Origin: Lewinellaceae bacterium
GTDB taxonomy: Bacteria; Bacteroidota; Bacteroidia; Chitinophagales; Saprospiraceae
Assembly: GCA_020636215.1 (NCBI GenBank)
Contig: JACJYG010000014.1
Location: forward strand, 62,001-126,000
DNA: 64,000 bases
Reading direction: 5' to 3'
Part shown: positions 61,192 to 64,000 of the stretch, in pieces
Numbering within the stretch: position 1 is the stretch's first letter
Layout: every line of letters begins with the position of its first letter
Notes under the pieces: generated by a model
Seen by the model: the letters and a program-made list of their open reading frames with translations, nothing else
Told to the model about the DNA's origin: nothing
The model's database searches: none
Made by a program: the position numbers and the translations under genes

Positions 61192-62124
61192 ATGACCCCC
61201 ATCACCATCCTCGGCGCGGGTGTCTCTGGCTTGACCACGGCGGTTCTTCTGATCGAAGCGGGTTATCCGGTGCGCATCCTTTCACGGGAGGCCCCTGAAA
61301 TGACCACTTCTGCCGTAGCGGCGGCCATCTGGTTCCCTTATGAAGCCGAACCGGTAAATATGGTTAACCGCTGGAGCACGGAATCCTACCATATTTTCCA
61401 ACAACTTTCGGATCAGGCCGGTACGGGCGTATCCATGGCTGATTTCCTGGTGCTGTCCCGCCCAGGCCATAACGATAGCTGGAAGGACGAATTGCCATCG
61501 GCCGCCGTCCGCCTGGCCACAAGGGCAGAATTGCCACCGGGCTTTGAGCTGGGGTATGTGGCTAAAGTGCCTCTGGCGGAAACCCCGGTATACCTGCCGT
61601 ATTTGCTGGAGCGCTTCCTCAGCCAGGGCGGCCAATTGAATGTACAGGAGGTGAAGGAAGTGGACAGCCTGCTGCAGCAAGGGCATATTGTCGTGAACTG
61701 TACCGGGCTGGGCGCCCGGCAGTTATTTGGTGATCTGGATGTATATCCGATTCGCGGACAAGTGGTGAAAGTGGCCAAAACGCCTGGCGTTCGGACTATG
61801 GTGCATTCGCTGGTCAAAGGACAATTGGCCTACATTATTGAGCGCAGTGGCGATATTGTACTTGGTGGAACAGACTACGACCATAACTACGAGTTTGATA
61901 CTTCGGAAGAAGATACCCGGCTTATCCTGCAGCGCTGCCAGGATATGGAGCCGCACCTGGGAACACCGGCCATCCTGGGCGCCGTCGCCGGGCTGCGCCC
62001 CAAGCGCTTCGCCATCCGCTGCGAGCGGGAAACGGGCCGGAATGTGATTCACAACTACGGCCACGGCGGGGCGGGATTTACCGTTTCCTGGGGCTGTGCT
62101 GAGGAGGTGTTGCGATTCTTGTAA
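61192..62124 (+). CDS. FAD-dependent D-amino-acid oxidase
   Basis: 310 residues. N-terminal FAD motif G-A-G-V-S-G-L-T-T-A-V-L-L. Family blocks in order: A-A-I-W-F-P-Y, V-N-C-T-G-L-G-A-R, Y-P-I-R-G-Q-V-V, G-L-R-P-K-R-F-A-I-R (substrate-binding Arg) and the C-terminal N-Y-G-H-G-G-A-G-F-T-V-S-W-G-C-A. All match eukaryotic-type and bacterial DAAO. It oxidises neutral or basic D-amino acids to keto acids with H2O2 release; cytoplasmic by lack of a signal. The length is slightly under the usual 320-350. No operon partner. Confidence 0.93.
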   Translation: MTPITILGAGVSGLTTAVLLIEAGYPVRILSREAPEMTTSAVAAAIWFPYEAEPVNMVNRWSTESYHIFQQLSDQAGTGVSMADFLVLSRPGHNDSWKDELPSAAVRLATRAELPPGFELGYVAKVPLAETPVYLPYLLERFLSQGGQLNVQEVKEVDSLLQQGHIVVNCTGLGARQLFGDLDVYPIRGQVVKVAKTPGVRTMVHSLVKGQLAYIIERSGDIVLGGTDYDHNYEFDTSEEDTRLILQRCQDMEPHLGTPAILGAVAGLRPKRFAIRCERETGRNVIHNYGHGGAGFTVSWGCAEEVLRFL

Positions 62125-62416
62125 TCAGAGATTCTGAATCACAAAAGGAAGCGGCGATTCATGGCGGTGCTTTTGAGTAAATCAAAATACGATATTTTAA
62201 GTAATTTTGGGGCCTTGGAACACTTGCTTACGTTCCGGCGTTCCCAGGGTGGCAGGGGATACCCGTAACGCGCAAATTTATTTGCGACGTTAAAATTCAA
62301 GAACCTGGAGATCAATATATTATAACTCTAGCTTCTCAAATAAATTTGAGGGCAACTCATTCCCTGGTATCCAGGTTCCGACGTTCGGCCTACATGAGTT
62401 CCACATAAAACACAGC
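62125..62416. other. 292-bp intergenic region with a -7-like box
   Basis: TAATTTTG at 62202-62209 fits the -7 consensus but lies 200 bp before the next ATG; a TTTG at 62172 is too distant for a -33. The rest shows no ORF and only weak stems. Confidence 0.35.
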
Positions 62417-63718
62417 ATGAAAATCATTCCAATACTTCTGGTATTCTCATTCCTAACCCCCCAACTACCCGGGCAGAACAATGATCTTTCCGTTCTGGAA
62501 TCTTACATTCCCTATCGCGTCAAGGACAAGTGGGGGTATTGTGACGTATATAAAACCATGCGCATCCCCGTTCAATATGAAGCTGCCGATTTTTTCAGGG
62601 ACGGCTACGCTGTGGTGAAACAAGACGGCTTATACCACCTCATCGATACTACAGGCGCCCGGATCACCGAGTTGGGATATGCGAGCATACAGTATTCACC
62701 GAGCCTTGGATATGAATTGCTGGCCGCCGATTCTTCCAGTTTCACCTATGCTATGCTGGCCGAAGGCCGCTTACAGCCCAGGTATCCAATGGTAAAAGAA
62801 GTACCGGATGAGCTTATTATCGAAGAACCAACCCAGCCGGGTGGAGTAGTGGTGCGCAACGGCATTTTCAAAGAAGATGGAAAATATGGCTTCCGCAGCG
62901 GCCGGGCTATTCCCGACCCCAAAACCGGGGAATTGCAAAACGACTGGGATTTTCTCATCCCTCCGAAATATGATTCTATGGTGGTGCTCGGCCCCAACCA
63001 ATTGTTAGTACTGGAAGCTGGCCGCTGGGGTATGGTCGGTCCCGATGACCAGGTATTACTTGAAAAGGAATACGAATACATCAGTTGGGTCGCCTTCTGG
63101 GGCTCGCGCGCCTACCTCGTTAAGCGCAGAGGAAAGTGGGGCATCATCAACCGGTCCTTCCAGCCCATGATGCCTGTTCAATATGATACGCTGATCCTGG
63201 AAGGTCAACTGATTATCGCTGCAGCCGATGGCAAATGGGGCACATTCAATACCTACGGCCAGCCGATCATACCGATGAAGTATGATGCGCTCTCGTCCAC
63301 TATTTTCCAACGCGCCAAATACTTCATTGTAGAGAAAGAAGGCCGCTGGGGGGTAGTGGATGAAAAAAACAAACCCTATCTGCCATTTCAATACCTGGGC
63401 ATCAAAAATATCTCCGGGAACTATTTTATTGTAAAAGACAGCCTCGGCTGGGGATTGGCTGATGGGAAAAATCAAGTGGTGCTTCCTTGCCGGTACGACG
63501 ACATCGTCCCGGCAGCCATTGCCAGCGCTCCTCAGTTCTCGGGCTTCCTTCTGATCATGGACGGCAAAATGGGCTTCTTCTGTCCGGAGGCCGATAAATT
63601 AATCGCTCCCAAATTCTTGGCCTTCTCCGGCTTCGGGCTCAATAACCTCGCCCGGGTGGAAACTGAAAGTGGGGCAGGGTATATCAGTTGGGATGGGGTG
63701 GCGTATTTTGAGGATTAG
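62417..63718 (+). CDS. exported WG-repeat protein
   Basis: 433 residues. Signal peptide ends Q-L-P-G-Q. The body is made of about eight WG/KWG repeats of 40-50 residues: K-D-K-W-G-Y-C-D, A-G-R-W-G-M-V, R-G-K-W-G-I-I-N, D-G-K-W-G-T-F-N, E-G-R-W-G-V-V-D, and L-G-W-G-L-A-D are clear, each followed by I-P-x-x-Y-D-type strands; the first and last are degenerate. WG repeats form beta-propeller-like binding surfaces of unknown ligand. Exported or surface location is likely; no T9SS tail is present. Confidence 0.9.
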   Translation: MKIIPILLVFSFLTPQLPGQNNDLSVLESYIPYRVKDKWGYCDVYKTMRIPVQYEAADFFRDGYAVVKQDGLYHLIDTTGARITELGYASIQYSPSLGYELLAADSSSFTYAMLAEGRLQPRYPMVKEVPDELIIEEPTQPGGVVVRNGIFKEDGKYGFRSGRAIPDPKTGELQNDWDFLIPPKYDSMVVLGPNQLLVLEAGRWGMVGPDDQVLLEKEYEYISWVAFWGSRAYLVKRRGKWGIINRSFQPMMPVQYDTLILEGQLIIAAADGKWGTFNTYGQPIIPMKYDALSSTIFQRAKYFIVEKEGRWGVVDEKNKPYLPFQYLGIKNISGNYFIVKDSLGWGLADGKNQVVLPCRYDDIVPAAIASAPQFSGFLLIMDGKMGFFCPEADKLIAPKFLAFSGFGLNNLARVETESGAGYISWDGVAYFED

Positions 63719-63908
63719 AGGAGGATTCCAGTAGACAGTCGCCAGGGCGCCCCAACGCATGGCATCCCGGACGAAGCCCCCATATCATCCCTCCGGCCTT
63801 CCAATGTGCACCGATTTGACGTTCTGACGTTCCAACCTGCGATGTTTCGACGGTCAACTATAGATTTCTTCCTCAGCTTTCCTTATTTTTAAGCGTAAAA
63901 TTTTAGTT

Positions 63909-64000
63909 ATGAAGGCTCCCACACTTGCGCTTCTGGTATTGCTATTGCTGGCTATGATTTTTCAACCCGGCTGTAAGTCTGAATCCGAAAAAGACCCGCT
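63909..64000 (+). CDS. start of a lipoprotein gene, cut by the window end
   Basis: 30 codons visible: M-K-A-P-T-L then a Leu-rich hydrophobic core and lipobox F-Q-P-G-C (Cys at 22), followed by K-S-E-S-E-K-D-P. The gene runs off the end. TTATTTTTAAGC upstream (about 63884) recurs before the M28 gene (about 55520) and may be a shared promoter variant. Confidence 0.7.
   Translation, partial: MKAPTLALLVLLLLAMIFQPGCKSESEKDP

Overview
The window looks like chromosomal DNA of a Bacteroidota bacterium, most likely the Saprospiria (Lewinella / Haliscomenobacter / Phaeodactylibacter type). The reasons are: at least five very large secreted proteins ending in type IX secretion (T9SS) type A sorting domains (Y/F-PNPA...G-x-Y-x-x-x motif); HYR and 'CQDITVQLD' Ig-like repeats; Bacteroidota -7 boxes (TAnnTTTG) in front of several genes; weak Shine-Dalgarno sequences; and lipoprotein/TlpA, Crp-pirin and MlaEFD gene sets typical of the phylum. 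No tRNA, rRNA or CRISPR array was seen. Assignments rest on motifs read by eye, not on database searches.

Layout. 1-2.4 kb: the tail of a larger protein with an HNHP motif, a tightly coupled lipoprotein, then debris (IS5-type transposase start, headless ORF, RHS/YD-repeat scrap), together suggesting an eroded polymorphic-toxin locus. 2.4-6 kb: an NtrC-type response regulator and its NtrY-like histidine kinase separated by AGGTC-based 8-bp repeat arrays, then a collapsed antitoxin/PIN toxin pair. 6-12 kb: a Crp/Fnr regulator plus pirin, a convergent mlaE-mlaF-mlaD lipid-transport operon, a 161-bp MITE and a TlpA-like lipoprotein. 12.6-25 kb: a single 4148-residue T9SS repeat protein carrying a TLD-like domain inside one repeat. 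25-34 kb: a flavin amine oxidase, a 2297-residue M43 metalloprotease with beta-helix and metal-binding modules that shares its C-terminus and terminator with the giant, and an ankyrin protein. 34-40 kb: a glycosidase-like secreted protein, a small membrane protein, a TIR-domain protein, an AI-2E transporter family protein and a small periplasmic protein. 40-47 kb: two tandem T9SS paralogues with Kazal-like domains. 47-49.2 kb: a graveyard of gene fragments (cyclase/TPR tail, phytase tail, Rpn nuclease with nonsense codon and core deletion) around an intact Uma2 gene. 49.2-64 kb: a T9SS clan GH-A glycosidase, a divergent orphan, a Uma2 protein with coiled coil, an M28 peptidase, an EAD-like membrane sensor, a serine hydrolase, a dual-specificity phosphatase, a lipoprotein, a D-amino-acid oxidase, a WG-repeat protein and the start of another lipoprotein.

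Functionally the window is dominated by cell-surface and secreted proteins (adhesion, proteolysis, polysaccharide breakdown), with outer-membrane lipid homeostasis and a scatter of conflict-type genes (TIR, EAD-like, PIN and Rpn remnants, RHS scrap). The best candidates for something undescribed are the TLD-in-repeat giant (12610-25056), the TIR protein with an unusual N-terminal domain (37425-38405) and the EAD-like transmembrane protein (57237-58583).
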